Shown: in pieces, positions 1 through 13,673 of the stretch
Layout of the letters: each line of letters begins with the position of its first letter
Numbering within the stretch: the first letter of the stretch is position 1
Source of the DNA: Phoronis australis
Taxonomy: Eukaryota; Phoronida; Phoronidae
Length of the DNA: 64,000 nt
Assembly: GCA_002633005.1 (NCBI GenBank)
Contig: NMRA01000108.1
Span: 887,855-951,854 of the forward strand
Direction: 5' to 3'
The notes under the pieces: model-generated
Told to the model about the DNA's origin: nothing
What the model saw: only the letters and a program-made list of their open reading frames with translations
Databases searched by the model: none
Program-made: the position numbers and the translations under genes

Positions 1-2279
1 TCTGTGCCCTCAGAAGCCCCATACAGTAATAGTGCAGTGCTCCTTCAGTGGAAAGACAAGACATTTAGTTGTTCAGAAACCACATCAATTAATTTACAAG
101 ATATCCAAATTATGAGATAACCCCAGAAAGAAGACTTTGTATTATAGCAAAGAATAATGAAAAAAGTCGAAACATTTGAGATTCAATAGCGGAGGTTTCC
201 CTTTTCGCTTTTGAAGTGTACACTATTTCTGGCATTTTATGACAGGATTCCTTGCCTATCTGCATCAAATTGCTATAAGCTAAGTTCGGTGCAGACCCAT
301 CAGGCGGCAATCTGCTGTTCAGATAAATGAGACAGAATCAGTGCAGAAATGACAAGTGTTCCTTGCAATCGCAATGAGTTTATCAAAGTGGCGCATTGGT
401 TAAATAGTGCGCAGGAATATTTCGCAAAACCATAGCAATGTTGGCACGTAATCGCAGATAACACAATGAACAGAGCCATCACTAAGGTGAACCCTAGAAT
501 TAACAAGCTTTACCTGCAATAGCAATGCCATTATCGCGTGAACGAGGTTCACCTATCAAGTGGTCAGTATGATATGATAATTACCTGGACATCACTAATG
601 CGTGTTAAAATACTTGATGTTGAAAGAGTCCTTGATAAGAGACTGGATCCAAGGTGACGCTAAACAATTATCCAGGTGCAAAACTACGCATACTCTTGGC
701 CAAGAGCAATAAAAATTCAAAAATTCGAAAGTGATATGAAAAGCAAGGCACGCCCTAAACGATTCCTAAAAACCCTGAATGTCGAATCAAGAACAACCAA
801 ATTTGTGAGAGGCAAAGCCTCTCACAGGAAGTGAGAAAGTACTTGTAAATATTTCCGTGGCATGGGAATCGAAAACGGAGCATATAAAAAACAAGTGGGG
901 AGTGAAGTATTTCTGTCTTTTTTAATAACACACTGTTGAGAAAAGCATCTGCATTAATGACAGAAAATGTTTTCATTGCATCCGTGTTCATGCTGAACAC
1001 AAATAGTTAATATTTAGTCAATGTCTTACAGTGATGTCAGTGGTTCTTATGACACTTAAGGGTTCAAAAGGAAAGGCGCAATCTGCTCCAATTTTTTAAT
1101 ATCCCTCATGTTGCCAAGCCTAGAGGCACTCTCTCATCACTCTATAACACACACGACACATTAAGCCATAGCATTACATAGACTGTGCCATCAATTTTCT
1201 TTAAAAGCCAGCAAAAGATATTGATGTCCAGATATCTCCAATAAATATGCCATGAATGCACACACTATTATCAAGACTGGAGCTGTAAATCTTCATAAGC
1301 ACTTCCAACAAAGCAAACAGTTCCTTACCTAAACCACAAGGGATGAGATTGATCAACTAATACAACTCACTTCTGCTTGAGATATGTAACATTTTGAAGT
1401 TAAAAAACAATGTCCACTAATGAACAGAACCACTTTCAATTTACAAAGTGCGGACACCATTGATGAAAGTAAAAATTATAGTCACAGTCGCTAGCATCTC
1501 AACGCAACACTTCCTCATTCAGTGTATCTCAACAGTGTTAAAACAACAAATAGCAAGATTTACATGTAAATGTGAACATGTATTTAAGTTCACCCTCAGA
1601 AAAGCAAGACCAGTCAACAGTGTACCAATACCATGACAGAAATTGAGAAAGGTTCCAAAGATGAAAACTATTGATACGAAACTGTCTGCATTCATTTTTT
1701 GATCAAGTACAAATAAACATTTAGGAATGCTACGTTTTACATAAAAACATCAATTTATATTTTCCTTTTTCTATAAGACATGAAAACAGAGATAGCATAA
1801 GATGTCTACCAAATGTTTCCCCAAAACAGAGTTAACAAGTTTTGTAGACAATTTCAGTGGACACCGGAACCACAGAATTAATTGATTTTAACTAGAACCA
1901 CGGCCAAACCCTCCCCATTACATGTGGGGAGTGTTGACACCAACCACATTTGGGTTTATGAAAACAACAAAACTCAAGCTGTCCATCTAATCATTGAGTC
2001 CATATGAAAAATTGACCCACAGGAACCACAGGTTAAGTAAAAGGCCACATTCTGAACAAACAGCGTTAGAGACTGAACCCCAGTGCAATGGTCTGATAGA
2101 AAAAACGTTTGGAGAAGACTGCCCTGCCTAGAGAAATCAATTGAAAATTGCATGCACAAAGTTAACTGCGAAACTGTGGATTTTATTTTGCAAAAGGTAA
2201 AAATGTGAGCAGCCATTAAGCCTCATTTCCATTACCTTATCTTACTGGTCTACGGAGAAAAACAAAAATCATAAATTAC
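1..2279. other. Non-coding, left edge
   Basis: AT-rich, with no frame or splice pair I trust. A possible minus-strand donor (GTAAAG) near 516, with GEPRSRDNGIAIAG before it, is too weak to call. If gene X continues, this is intron. Confidence 0.4.
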
Positions 2280-2456
2280 CAAAAAGTCTCCGTTCTCGTT
2301 GGCTTTTCCACACCCTGTCGATGGTGTGTCGGTGAATTCCCTTCACGCGCTCGCTAAAGCTACGTGTCCACTTATACTCCTTCGACACGCTGTTGTCATC
2401 CATTTCAAATCCACGTCCACCGTTGCTCTGGCCACACAATTTATATGGAACCACGT
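2280..2456 (-). CDS. Gene X exon, or first exon of another gene (phase 1 to 1)
   Basis: Fifty-eight open codons with strongly coding-like usage in a local GC- and CpG-rich island. The frame includes VVPYKLCGQSNGGRGFEMDD, then KEYKWTRSFSERVKG and HRHTIDRVWKSQRERRLF. Acceptor ATTTGCCAG and donor GTAATT. Entered in phase 1 from the exon at 8304 it gives an in-frame Asp codon. The alternative is a first exon, with translation starting at the ATG in FEMDD (GAAATGG context) or the upstream ATG at 2469. No family recognised. Confidence 0.55.
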
Positions 2457-2570
2457 CTGGCAAATTCATTCAAGTTGCGCAGAGTTTCGACTCGATCCAG
2501 AAATTGGAAAAATACAACAGCTACTTGAACAGCTGTCATAAGCGTAATTTATATTTACGGCTTAATCTGC
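2457..2570 (-). other. Short overlapping frame upstream of the 2.4 kb exon
   Basis: On the minus strand an ATG near 2538 opens a frame of about 34 codons, including FFQFLDRVETLRNLNEFARR. It stops at a TAA inside the neighbouring exon, in another frame. It could be an upstream ORF of a 5' leader, a coding frame broken by an assembly indel, or chance in a GC-rich stretch. Confidence 0.3.
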
Positions 2571-5500
2571 ATGCACAAAATTGCACTCCACCAATCTGAA
2601 ATCAATGGCCATCCATCAACTGCTGCCGTTCATCCCTCCATAATGGGATCTCAAATGGGTCATAGTTGTTGTGAAAAAATGATACATAAAGCGGTGAAAA
2701 TCAATCAATCCATCCTCACTTTCAAATACAAACGCTATGTCCAAGTTAGAAGTACAACTGAGAAGCCACTTGAAACATCCAAACCAACATCTTGTCACAC
2801 CCGATTCAATAAAACTTCAAATTTTATCACAATCAGGAAGACCGTGAAATAAAAAAAACTTCCAATTGTTCGTCACAACAATTCTCTTTCCAACTAGCAA
2901 CAACGCCATCTCAGAATCATTTTCTAACTTCAACACTTGCTTCTAGTGATAATACATAGCAGTGACCCCTGACCGAACCCTGACCTATGCAGCATGGTAC
3001 TTATTGGCCAGCTCCAGGAACCATGTGGTACTAATTATAATACATAGACACCACTATGCAGCATAAATCCTCTGGAGTCCAAGCACACACCCATGCTATA
3101 AACTTGGAAAATGAGACATTTGCTGTGAATAATCTGTAATATGAGGACTATAGCCACTTGTCATAAAGGTCAGATTGAAGTGCAAAGGAATTTCTTAACA
3201 CTTTTGAGAGGCGCCCTAATCAAAATCCCTTTGTCATACATGCCCCTACATTAGATAGACTGGGAGTTATGTAATGAGAAATATCCTTCCCTCTATCTGA
3301 TATTTGACAATAGGCTCAGGCCTTCAGATTCTAATTTACAAATGCTCACATGGAAGTCTTCATATTCAAGTATTCACAATTCGTCAAGTTTGTATTTGGT
3401 CTACAAGAACGTTTCAGACAAAACTAGTTCTAATTTTATCAATGTAGGACACCACACAAATGGATGGAAAGCTTCTTTATAATTTTATCAAACAAACTTT
3501 ACTTCAACGGTTTGCCTACTCTCAGATTGCCATGATTGCATTTATTGTCAAATAATAAATTATTTAAAAAGTTTCCTGTTGTTTTACATATAAATGGTCG
3601 GGTTATAGATAACATGTAAGTGCATTATCACGAATGGAAAACATTTAAGCCTGGCTTCACAAGCATTTTAAAAACAAAAATACACGGAAATCCACAAAAA
3701 TAAGGAGACATGCAATGCACAACATAGTTTTTTAGTCAGAAAGTAAGTACAATTTTCGCCATTTTTCATTAAAATGAAAAACACTGGGTCATCTCCATCC
3801 ATTTTCAGAGCATGACTGTTCAAAGTAAACACGAACTCCACAGTTAATTTATGTACTCGCTGATGGAAGAAAACAAGTTTTAATCTTAAGGTTACCATCA
3901 ATTTAATTTGTGTGAAAAGAAAAATCTGGGTTAGGAAAACTAACTTAGTCCTGGACTTCATCCAAGAACGCACTTGACAACTTTACATATACAGACACTA
4001 GAGTTTCCAAAATGAGCGAAATTTGAAGAATGTCCGCAAAACATTGAATTAGAGTAAAGTGAGATGGTATGATCTGGTCTGGGGATTTTAAGACAGGAAA
4101 CAGGAGGTGCCCGGTAACACAGCAAACCTTGAGCAAAATTCTGCGCTGAATTTGTGGCATGAACTACTAAAGCAGACTTTTGAATGTGAGTAGAGGTTGT
4201 TTTTAGTCCTTCGAGGTTATGTTGCACCTTATCGACAAAAATATAGATTTTAACTCGGTAAAAGTATACAATTTCTAAAAATAGAAAGCTAGTAGCATTT
4301 GATTTTTGACTTTTCACCAATCTCCCATTAATTGGGTTACGTGGCCTTGTCTCCTTAGAAAAATTTCGTAAAAAAGAAAAACATAACTCATTGACAGCAA
4401 AATAACGATATAAATAACACAATCAGATTTCATTTGTTATACATGTACAAGATGAAATCTCAAAAACACTGTACCGCTTTCTAAATTGTTTTGTTTTCAT
4501 TTCATGCAACTTTTGATTTTTTACTAAAAAGTTCTATTTTTGATAGCCTCTCAAGCAAAATATTTTAAAAAGAATTCCCAACGGCATTTTGGAGAGCAGT
4601 GCATGGTGGATAATAGAGTAGTGAGTTTCACGTGAATCTGATCTGACATGATGTTCTGGAGTTTGCCAAATATGGACATTATTCTAGGGTCCTACAGAAC
4701 TGTATGGCTTTGTGTATTTTAATAAGAAATTGGAGGGCAGAGGACAAATATTCACAATGTTCTGAAGGCAATTTAAAACAGTAATTTCTGCAGAAAAGTT
4801 GATTTCATGGCAGATTAAAAATTAAGTACCAAACACTAGGCTATACATAAGAACAGCAAGCAAACAGAAAACATTGACACGACCCGAGGACATGCTATCA
4901 GTATGTAAAAACTTGAATGACTTTCAATAATATACTTTTACAACAAGTGTGTTTACTTTGCGAACTAAGTATAGACCCACCGCAAACTGAAGAGCAAAGA
5001 AAACACAAGATATATACAAATGTCATCGGCAATCAGGAGCGGACGACACAAAAATCCCCCGCCAACGATGGCCAAGGGCATCAAAGGCATTAGACAAATC
5101 CATAATTTTGTCAGATGCGAAGAGTGAGAATTGCGGTCACATTTGTCAAGTAAAACAATGGCCACAAGTACTCAGACAGATTAATTAATGGCAAACATAT
5201 GCAAACAATGTGCCCAGTGTTATTTTAACAAATACACAAGCGTGTGAGAAAAAGTCATGGCAGGCAGTCGGACTGCCCCATAGAAATGCACTATTCAGTA
5301 GTGTGTTCCACAGAGCAACATCAAATGGGAGCACTGTACAGGGTGACAGCTGCAAATTGTGTCAGATGCCCTGGGAAAAGAATGCTTCAGAAAGCATCCA
5401 GGCTTCTAAGATTCTGAACAAGGGCAGGTTAATTGAATTTGTGAAACCTCTCCTTATCATTTTCTCACAGACACACAACAAACTCAATGACCAAAATTTA

Positions 5501-8303
5501 GGGACTGACTTTAAAATTCTTCCCACAGGGAAGACAAAAAAGCTTTTGTCTGATGAGATTTCACAGGGAAAGATTTAGAATTAATGCAGCGTGCCACCCA
5601 TATAACAGCTTGATGGAATCCGGAGGGGGGTACTCTTACAGAAGAAGTATACGGTACATGTCCCTCAGGAGGACATTTTCATGGCCAGTTTTCCAACACA
5701 AATCTATGGAACGGTTTTCAACATTATTTGTACTTTAAAAACTTTTGCTGCAATTTTGACAACATGGCACCTCTTCTTACAATGGTTTAAGCTCCATAAT
5801 TGATAAAAATTTAGCTATCCAAAAATCCCTCAGGCAGTGTGGTATTTCTGGGACAAACCCAAGAAAGAGTTCTCAACAGTTCTCAAGAAATGGGTCCACT
5901 CTCCAAGTATGTGGGTATCCCAACTGCATCCCCAGTCAAAGGTATAGTGAAGTACCCCCTGGATGAAAGTACTGAGTGTGAACCAAAGTCTGACATTTAT
6001 TCTAGCATTTCATTGGAAACTGAACCTGGAATCAATGCAGTGTAAACGTAATTTAAGTGTAGCCACTTGCTCACGACAATTGACATCTGAACGAGGACTG
6101 AGAAACACAAATTCCAAGCCTATCGGCTTGCTTTAATTGGAGCAAGACCAGGTAGCAAACCTCACACTCGAATGAGCACAGTGAGAAGCAATAAATTTGG
6201 AGAAATCCATCAACTCTATTCGGGCCATGGTGTTATGATGTGGATAGGAATGCCAACTTGCGGAATTATACAACCAAAACGAAGGGTTCGCGCAAAACAA
6301 AGGGTTTACCCAAAACATGAACCAAAGGCATGGTTTCCAAATATGGTGCTGTGTAGTCATTTCTAATTAAAAATCTTTGATTTCATACCTAATAGCAAAC
6401 AAACAAAAAGGTCGAATAAGAGATCTTTTGGAAAAAAGATATCTAGTTACATGATACGGTATCGTGATGCATCAGATTATTCCACAGTAACTTACACCAT
6501 TCAATGCATTGTGAAAGTCAATTATTTCGTGAGCAAGATTTGGACATTGCTGGCGTATACTAGCAGCACCCCCAGGTTGCCTCTAGTCGGCCTTGGTAGT
6601 GGCAAAATGATACCAAGACTGATTGGCAAGACTGGAATGTTAAATCATGGTTAATTCACTGTTTCTGTTTCATTATGGAAGACTTCATGTCAGAAGTGTA
6701 TCACCAGTGCCGTGCGTTTACAGGACACACCCCAGTTTTGAGAATTCATATACTCCACATTTCTGCATAAACAGTGTCAAGTATTCCACTTCAAAAAAAT
6801 TGTTTAGATTGTACTTCGCCAAATCTTATCTAGAAATGCATAGAAAAAAATCAACAGTTATGTTAATACTTTATCAACAGAGAACATTTATAAAGATGAC
6901 AATTTACTAAGAGCTGAAGAGCCCAGCAGCTGTGTTATCTGTCTGGCTTATCCAGCCAATGGCAAGCCAGTAGCACTAAGGCGCCACCTATAGACCATTT
7001 CAGAAGGTCCATTATGACCATCCAGAGTAGATGAATGAACTGAGGATTAACACGAAAACAGCATTTGTTAGAGACATCTATTGGTCATTTCAAAAGTCAG
7101 CCAGACTATTAAAAGATAGGAGCCTACTGCTATCATCAGATATCACTAAATATGAGCACTATTTATTTAATCTCTTGTACCCTTAGTATCTCAAAACACC
7201 AGCGATACATCAAATGGTTACGCCAGTCGAGTAATTGGGTTATCACCTGATTTGTTATTTTGTCAGCAACCTACTAGCATATGCACGTAAGCACCAACAG
7301 GGACCTAAAAACCCATGTGGGAAGGGCAAGGATCAGTCGCCAGTTATCGTCACTGTCGACAGAAAAAGATAGCTGATGACATCAAAACCAGTTGGCTCTG
7401 TGGAGGAGTTTCTGACAAATAGCTGCCTTGCTGGTTACATGCACAAGCAATGACGTCGGCATTCGATCCGTTAATGTCAAATATGACCTTAGCATTCCAT
7501 GTCCCATTCATACAAGTAACTGAAGAATTTTCTACAGTACGGGGTGACACAAAATCAACTTGAGGGATTATGGTGAAATGTCTTCAGTTTAGGACACAGT
7601 ATGACCGAAAACTGAAATTTTGCGAATAAAAGTATCCATAAGAAAATTTTACTTCCCTGTTGTTATGTCTTGCAGGCAATGGTCAGCAAACATTTTTTGT
7701 TTACAATTCAAAAATTGCATTAATGTTGCAAGCTTTTGATATGTAAATGTGACTTTTAAGCCATTTTTGTCCAAACCTGAAGAATTTAAGCTGTAACTGA
7801 CTGTAGTGTTTCAACATTTTTCACTATTCGAAGTGCATCAAATCCAGCTTGCAGGCCTATAGGCGAGGGAGCAGCAAAACAAATCTATGAGGAGAAAAGA
7901 TTATCCCATTTTCACAGGCCCTATTGCAGCGCCTCCTTCTGTACACGCGCACAAAGACAATTCACACTTTGTCTGCTGCACATAAGTCATGACACCCAAA
8001 TAGTTGTTGAACACTTGTTAAAGGGACAGTATCGGAATTATGGACGAAAAATAAGTTTTGGGATCACAACTATACGTTATAAGACATTTTGAAGATCAAA
8101 GATAGCTTGGACCAGAGCTTTAAAACAACAAAATCCATTGTTTCTGTGATTTTATTACAAGCTGCTGGTCTGCCAGACATTACCCTGCCATTTAACCAAT
8201 GAGATTAAGCTCTGCTGTTGTGATCAAAGGTTTGATTCTCAGAAAATCACTTTTCTTGCAACATTCCTTTAATCATTGCGTCAGATAACGCCATAGTACT
8301 CAC
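2570..8303. other. Intron of gene X (presumed)
   Basis: No further exons supported. It holds one TA-MITE (7571-7793), a one-ended MITE-like start near 8398 just beyond, and short repeats around 6980-7100 with the phrase gcgccacctat. Open frames near 3.7-4.4 kb and 5.2-5.6 kb lack coding character. Confidence 0.4.
7571..7793 (+). mobile_element. TA-MITE copy A
   Basis: Inverted ends (TGGTGAAATGTCTTCAGTTT and CAGCTTAAATTCTTCAGGTT read inward) with TA on both sides (7569-7570, 7794-7795). Inside the left end it carries the family phrase ggacacagtatg. No coding capacity. Confidence 0.65.
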
Positions 8304-8343
8304 CAGCTTGCTGTCTCTCTGTTGTAGTTAGGTTATGTAGGCA
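8304..8343 (-). CDS. Gene X small exon (phase 0 to 1)
   Basis: Forty bases with near-ideal signals: acceptor CTTTTCCTGTTTTCCAG and donor GTGAGTACT. Only one frame is open, CLHNLTTTERQQA. It starts in phase 0, agreeing with the end of the large exon, and ends in phase 1, agreeing with the exon at 2456. Confidence 0.55.
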
Positions 8344-9521
8344 CTGGAAAACAGGAAAAGATTGCTGAGAAAGAATGTCGAACATCAGACAATTAGGGTA
8401 AAAATTGTTCAGTTTGAAACACAATATAGAGAACAAGTACAATTTCATTGTGTCAAAATTTTCAATAAAAAACTTCTCAGAAAACTGTCTTCTGTCTTTA
8501 TCAAGGCTTGTGCATTCTAGCCACAACCGAAAACATTAGGTAGAATTTTAAGCACTTGCAGAGACGCAAAAATGGCACATCAATTTCAAGAAATTCGCCA
8601 TGCACATTGTAGACATATGAAACTGGTTGCAAAGATTTTAATAAAAGAACGGCCCATGAGACCTGAGAAAAATTTGAATTTGAATGAAAATACCCGATAC
8701 TTGATACTTCTTTTGAACAACCTCAAATGAATTACAGCAACCAGAAACCAACATTTTAAAGTCACTTTGGAAAATTTCAACGCCAAGAGCATGAAGCCAA
8801 CAAATAAACAAATTTTTTGTTTTGTTTGGAAAAAAAGTTTAAACGCCATCTTTGGAAAGACCTGTTTTTATTTCCGATCATGTTGCGATTCATATCTAAT
8901 TAATCGTTTACATATATTGCAGACTGGGAAGTCTCTCCTTAAATTCACAGTGACAAATGGCAGTTTCTGCAAGTGATGTTGATAATGCATTTAATTTCTA
9001 TGTTCTTGAATAAAGCACTCTAATGCCAAGTTACAAGTAACACACTATCAATTCACCATGACGACAATTTTAAACTGTTTCTGATATTCAATTTTACATT
9101 GTAGTATATATCTTCATTGACATTAAACACACACATTACACAAACGGCTAAAAATCATGTAAAAAATGTTTGTAGTGGGCAACACGCACAACACGTACTA
9201 GTAAAATTTGATGAAGAACTACACTAAATCTTGTGGAAATAAAAACATCAGGACAGATTGGTTTCACATTAAAAGTTGCCTTCACTGACAAGCTTGTTGA
9301 TACTGGGTATAATTCCTAACCAAACACTTTTAGTCTTGAGCAGGAACAGATCCCTTACAGTAAGAACCAGAACAAACAGTGCACAAATGGATGTTCCAAA
9401 ATATTTTCTTAGTTTGTACAGCAGATTAATGTCAAAAGACGATTATGTGGTAGAAAACTATACCTATCTTCAACAGGCATCACAACATGAATGGTAAAAT
9501 TACAGATCTGTAAAGGGACTT

Positions 9522-9913
9522 CAGGGTCCGGTCTCCAATCTTTTTACTTGAAATGGAACTCGAAATTAGGTTTGGCATTTTCTACTCTACTTTTGGGCGA
9601 ACTCAAGATAAGTGTATTATTCTATGCTCGAGTACACAATAACTTACGTAGATAATTTATTGCCCTTAGTTCGCAGTTTGTAAACCCAATATTAAAGCAA
9701 TAAGTTCGAGTTTGAACTCGAAATTTCGAGTTTTTACTAGAGTTTGTAGCACGAATATAAGGGTCTTCAAGGGCAAACTTGAACTAGAAACTCCTATGCA
9801 TAAACTATAATGTATTCGAGTACAGTCTGATAACCAATTATCGTAAGTTCGCACAAAAGGAGCAGAGAAATTGCCAAATAGTTTCGAGTACAAAGATTAG
9901 AGACTGGGCCCTG
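9522..9913. mobile_element. Fold-back element, 392 bases, long inverted ends
   Basis: The left end, from CAGGGTCCGGTCTCCAATCT through tttttacttgaa to ctacttttgggcgaac, is repeated inverted at the right end (CAGGGCCCAGTCTCTAATCT ... ctccttttgtgcgaac). That gives about 75 paired bases, with inner cgagttt-rich inverted segments too. CAGGG termini suggest an hAT-type non-autonomous element, but I see no clear 8-base target duplication. No coding capacity. Confidence 0.6.
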
Positions 9914-10904
9914 GTCTCAACCACTAAGTTCTTAACAGGGAGGAGAAACAGTTCAGCATCAGGACACGAAACATTTCAAACACAACAACAGGTCTCTGTG
10001 AACACACATAAGATCAAATCGTTTGAAGGGAGCCACAAACGCAGGCTCTAAATTCAATACCCGTACTGCGAAGACAAGTCAGAGATCAAGTAAACTGCAC
10101 TCAATACCATTGCAGACTCCCAAAGGGCATGTACTCCAGTTACTGCATTGTTTCTCTCCCCTGCCATAGGTAGTGGAACGTGATGAGTATTACCAAATGT
10201 TGTGTGTACGTTTATATCTAAATCTTGTGTGTAAGTATTGATCAACACGTTTTCATATCATGAAAATGCGCAATCTAAACCAGGCATGTAAACTCATCAA
10301 GATATGACATAGAAGAAACCAGAATAGGGTATAAGCAAGGCAAACTGCTTGGAGTTTCAAAATCATTCAACAGCGCAGATTAGACATTGTTCAAAAGCCT
10401 TTAATATATACAGACAAAATTTCATAATTTTAAAATTAAAGCAATATTTTTGCACAAAAGAAATCAAGTGTTCTCATTATACTGAAGTGTCGACACTTTG
10501 TTGTTGAATCCACCTCTTAAATTGGGAGTTAACCAGCGCTGTTAACTTCGACAAAAAAACGAAATTAAGTGTTCCCACTGACCAAAGATTCGGAGGCAGT
10601 GGGAAAGGCCTTAAAAGTGATTTTTGACCACACAGCATTGAGCCCGTCAGTAGCACTTGACAGCAGGCAGTCTACGGTAGTAAGTGCCATTGAGTTCACA
10701 GCTGGACTCCGCATGATGCAACTTTTAATTGCCTCTCTATATCATGTATCATTGGAAGCCAATTTGGTGTGTCCCTTTGCAAAACAGAAGAAGTTAATCA
10801 AATGGGATGCTGAAATGTAACCACATTATCCGAGACACTGTGTACTCGTAACGAGGCCATTCAGGTACCCTGACGTGTGGACAGACCAGCTCAGACTCTG
10901 AGTG

Positions 10905-10985
10905 GAATACTCACTTTGCATAATGGCTGCCACTGAAATGATAGTTCGGTGTGATTGGAATGATGGGAGAAAGATATACGTGCCT
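10905..10985. repeat. Repeat shared with 24925-24990
   Basis: ataatggctgccactgaaat, then gatagttcggtgtgattgga, aligns with aaaatggcggcctctgaagt, then gattggtcggtggggttaga at 24935. A dispersed repeat, not an exon, although a GTGAGT donor-like site sits beside it. Confidence 0.5.
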
Positions 10986-11062
10986 TGCATCAACAGAACA
11001 CGCCCTTGAAATTTCACAAATCAGAAGAGACTACAAATATCAATATAAGAGCACAAAAAATA

Positions 11063-11305
11063 CAGAATGTTCTTCATTTTCAGTTCTTTTGCCATTAACT
11101 TTTTTAATTTTCACAAATTGCCAATATTCCAAAGTGTACAGTAATCAATTTTCTAGCAGGTGTTGTCTTATCACAGCTTTTCAATATAAACGGAACAAAT
11201 TCAACAAAAAATTCATCAAGATATATTAAGAGCTGTTTAGATTATTTGACAATTACCTTGGGACATCCTGTCATATTTGTGTCCTAAATTAGTGAGGTTT
11301 TAGGG
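11063..11305 (-). mobile_element. TA-MITE copy B
   Basis: Flanked by TA (11061-11062, 11306-11307). The right end carries catatttgtgtcctaaatta, the left end cttcattttcagttctttt. Same layout as the other copies, reversed. Confidence 0.65.
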
Positions 11306-12769
11306 TAATAATGTAAAGTGTGTGACATTAAACTTGACTTTATTCTTTGATTGATGCCACCCTTAGACCCTGATATAGTTGATGAGTGTACTATAAATCA
11401 ACTCCATCAATGGCTAATTGACAATTGAGTGAACCAATATTGGCTTTTAAAGATGGGTTGAGACCCTTATCGAGATGACCATCACTGATTTGACCAAGGG
11501 GCTAAGTATACAGAGGCTTCCTGTCCATTGTTGTCCACTGATGTCCAGTCTCTAGCCAAAGGCTGGGCACAATGTAGGTTGCCGGGTAATTGGACACCCC
11601 AGAAAAAGCCTTTGGAACATCCATTTCAGAAATTGTAACACTTGGTCAATGCTCCTTTGATTAGAATGAGCCTGGATAAAAATTGGTGTTAATAACTCCA
11701 TCACCACTAGTAAAATATTGTAAAGGTGCACCTTCATTGACAACCAAAACTTTTCTCCCAAAGATTCCAAAATGGCCTAAAATGATGAGAATGCTTGGAA
11801 ACTAAATATGGTTCATCCACTTTCATCATTGTCAACATTTTGTTTTAGGCCAGTGAAGTTTCTTTTGAAGGCTGTTGAACCCAACAGTGATTATTTTTCT
11901 TTCTTTCATTTGAAGTTTTATTTACAGCATCATTGGTGTATACCTAGTCAACAGATAATCTGACACCCAAGGCATTTTGTCCACAGACAAACCTGTAAAC
12001 AAGGTAGTTATCATTTAATTAACAATAAGGTTCAGGGAAATCACAACATGAAAGTAGTGACCACCAGATAACAGGAAAATAAACAGATCCTTTTTGTCAT
12101 TGATTGCAATTCTTGTGTTTGGGACAGCAAATATTACCCGTTTCTAAAATTTGGTACAAGCTTCGATATAGAGTAAAATAACATTTTTTTCGCTGACCCA
12201 AACGGGAGAAATTCTATTGTATATTTCAGCTGAATAGATTAATATCCTGACAACACTCTTTGCACGGATAACACATTTTTACACTCGACAACATCAAAAG
12301 CACCGCATTAAATTTTCCTCCGGGCATTATGTATCATATTTTTATGAAATGCTGTGTAATTTCAACTAAAGGCCCTTAAAAACAGCCTGTCATATATTCA
12401 TTCTCGATGCACTATTTGGCCAAATGCACCGTGTAAGGAACAATTCTCACTGGCATCACAAGCCGACATCTGAACATAGTTTCTGAAAACTGAAATTATG
12501 TCACAACTTGTTCTGCTAATAATTTATGAATCCAAAAGTTCAAGTATTAATTTCATAAAAATCCTTATATTACAATCATACATTATTAAATGTAACTACC
12601 TTTAGGTAACTGAAATTGCATTGCAACTTCTTAATAAATTAATAAACAATGAATGAAAGCGTTCTGAAAAGTTACACAAAGTGAAATATATTAAAAATTC
12701 TAAGGTGAGATAAACAATCACGACCCCTATGCTTATTACACTAACCTGTTAGATAGCTCGTAAGAAGGT

Positions 12770-13450
12770 TTATTTACATACCAAATTTGACAAGGCTCAT
12801 TTATAAGATTGCGGTGCTCTAGCTCCGCAAACATAATTCGAAAAAGGAGTCACAGCGCCATCTTGTGTCAGATTTCGCCCAAGAACAACACTCCTCGCGC
12901 TATTCATTAAGTAACATGCACTATACGTAAATTTCATGACGATCATGCGAAAAATGTGATCTCTAGCACAAATAACATAAGCTAATAAAGTGCAGTTAAA
13001 AATAGCTAGTCACCAATAGAAAAGTCAGCTGAGCAGTAAATCTCGAATATCGCGAGAACGGTAAGTCATAGCAAGCAATGGGTTACACAATGCCAATAGT
13101 GCTTGAGAAGATCTATGCGCAAACCAAATTTCAGGCAGATCTGTCAAACTCAGACCAGTCCTCGCAATTTCTCGAATAACTCGACAACAGTAAGACCAAG
13201 AGAAAAACAAATGAGACGCTCGTGATAGCTCTTTCGATGATCTATCCAAAGAAAATTCAGAAAAATCCGACCAGAAACAGCTGAGCTATGACTCCACAAC
13301 CGAAAAAAGGGAAAAGTGGCCACCACAGTGCCATCTTGTTTCCGGTTTGACCAAAAATAAAAGGCTTCGAGTCAGTCATGAAGCAAATGTTGTGTGTAAA
13401 TTTCACGTCGATCCGATAAGAACTGTGATCTGTAGCATTCGAACAAAGAA
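12770..13450. repeat. Two related dispersed-repeat copies
   Basis: About 12830-12980 and 13290-13440 share the order: cacagcgccatcttg or cacagtgccatcttg, then gtaaatttcatgacgatc or gtaaatttcacgtcgatc, then tgtgatctctagca or tgtgatctgtagca. The same repeat is present twice, about 470 bases apart. Confidence 0.6.
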
Positions 13451-13589
13451 ACAAGCAAACAAACAAGAATTTTATGGCAAAACAACAAACTTGAAGAAAT
13501 TTCACTTCACCAAGTAAATATACTGTATCTACATGGCAACAGTTGATTTGCATTGAATTTCCAATGATAAGCTCTGCCAAAAAACCTAC

Positions 13590-13673
13590 CTTGTATTTCC
13601 GATGGGAGGAAATTGCCATGCAATACTGGATAAGCGACGGAAAACAGCACGATCCTGGCATAGTTTCAAACAT
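13590..13673 (-). other. Weak exon candidate
   Basis: An ATG-started frame, MFETMPGSCCFPSLIQYC then MAISSHRKYK, ends at a good donor AAG|GTAGGT in phase 0. It adjoins a repeat, and no join with gene X is needed. Confidence 0.2.

Noticed and set aside
3958-4422. 154-codon minus-strand open frame
   Set aside because: Hydrophobic low-complexity translation with AT-rich codons. Overlapping frames are equally open and no splice sites fit.
5210-5578. 122-codon plus-strand open frame
   Set aside because: Random-looking composition and codon use, no splice sites in phase, no recognisable motif. Expected by chance in 64 kb.
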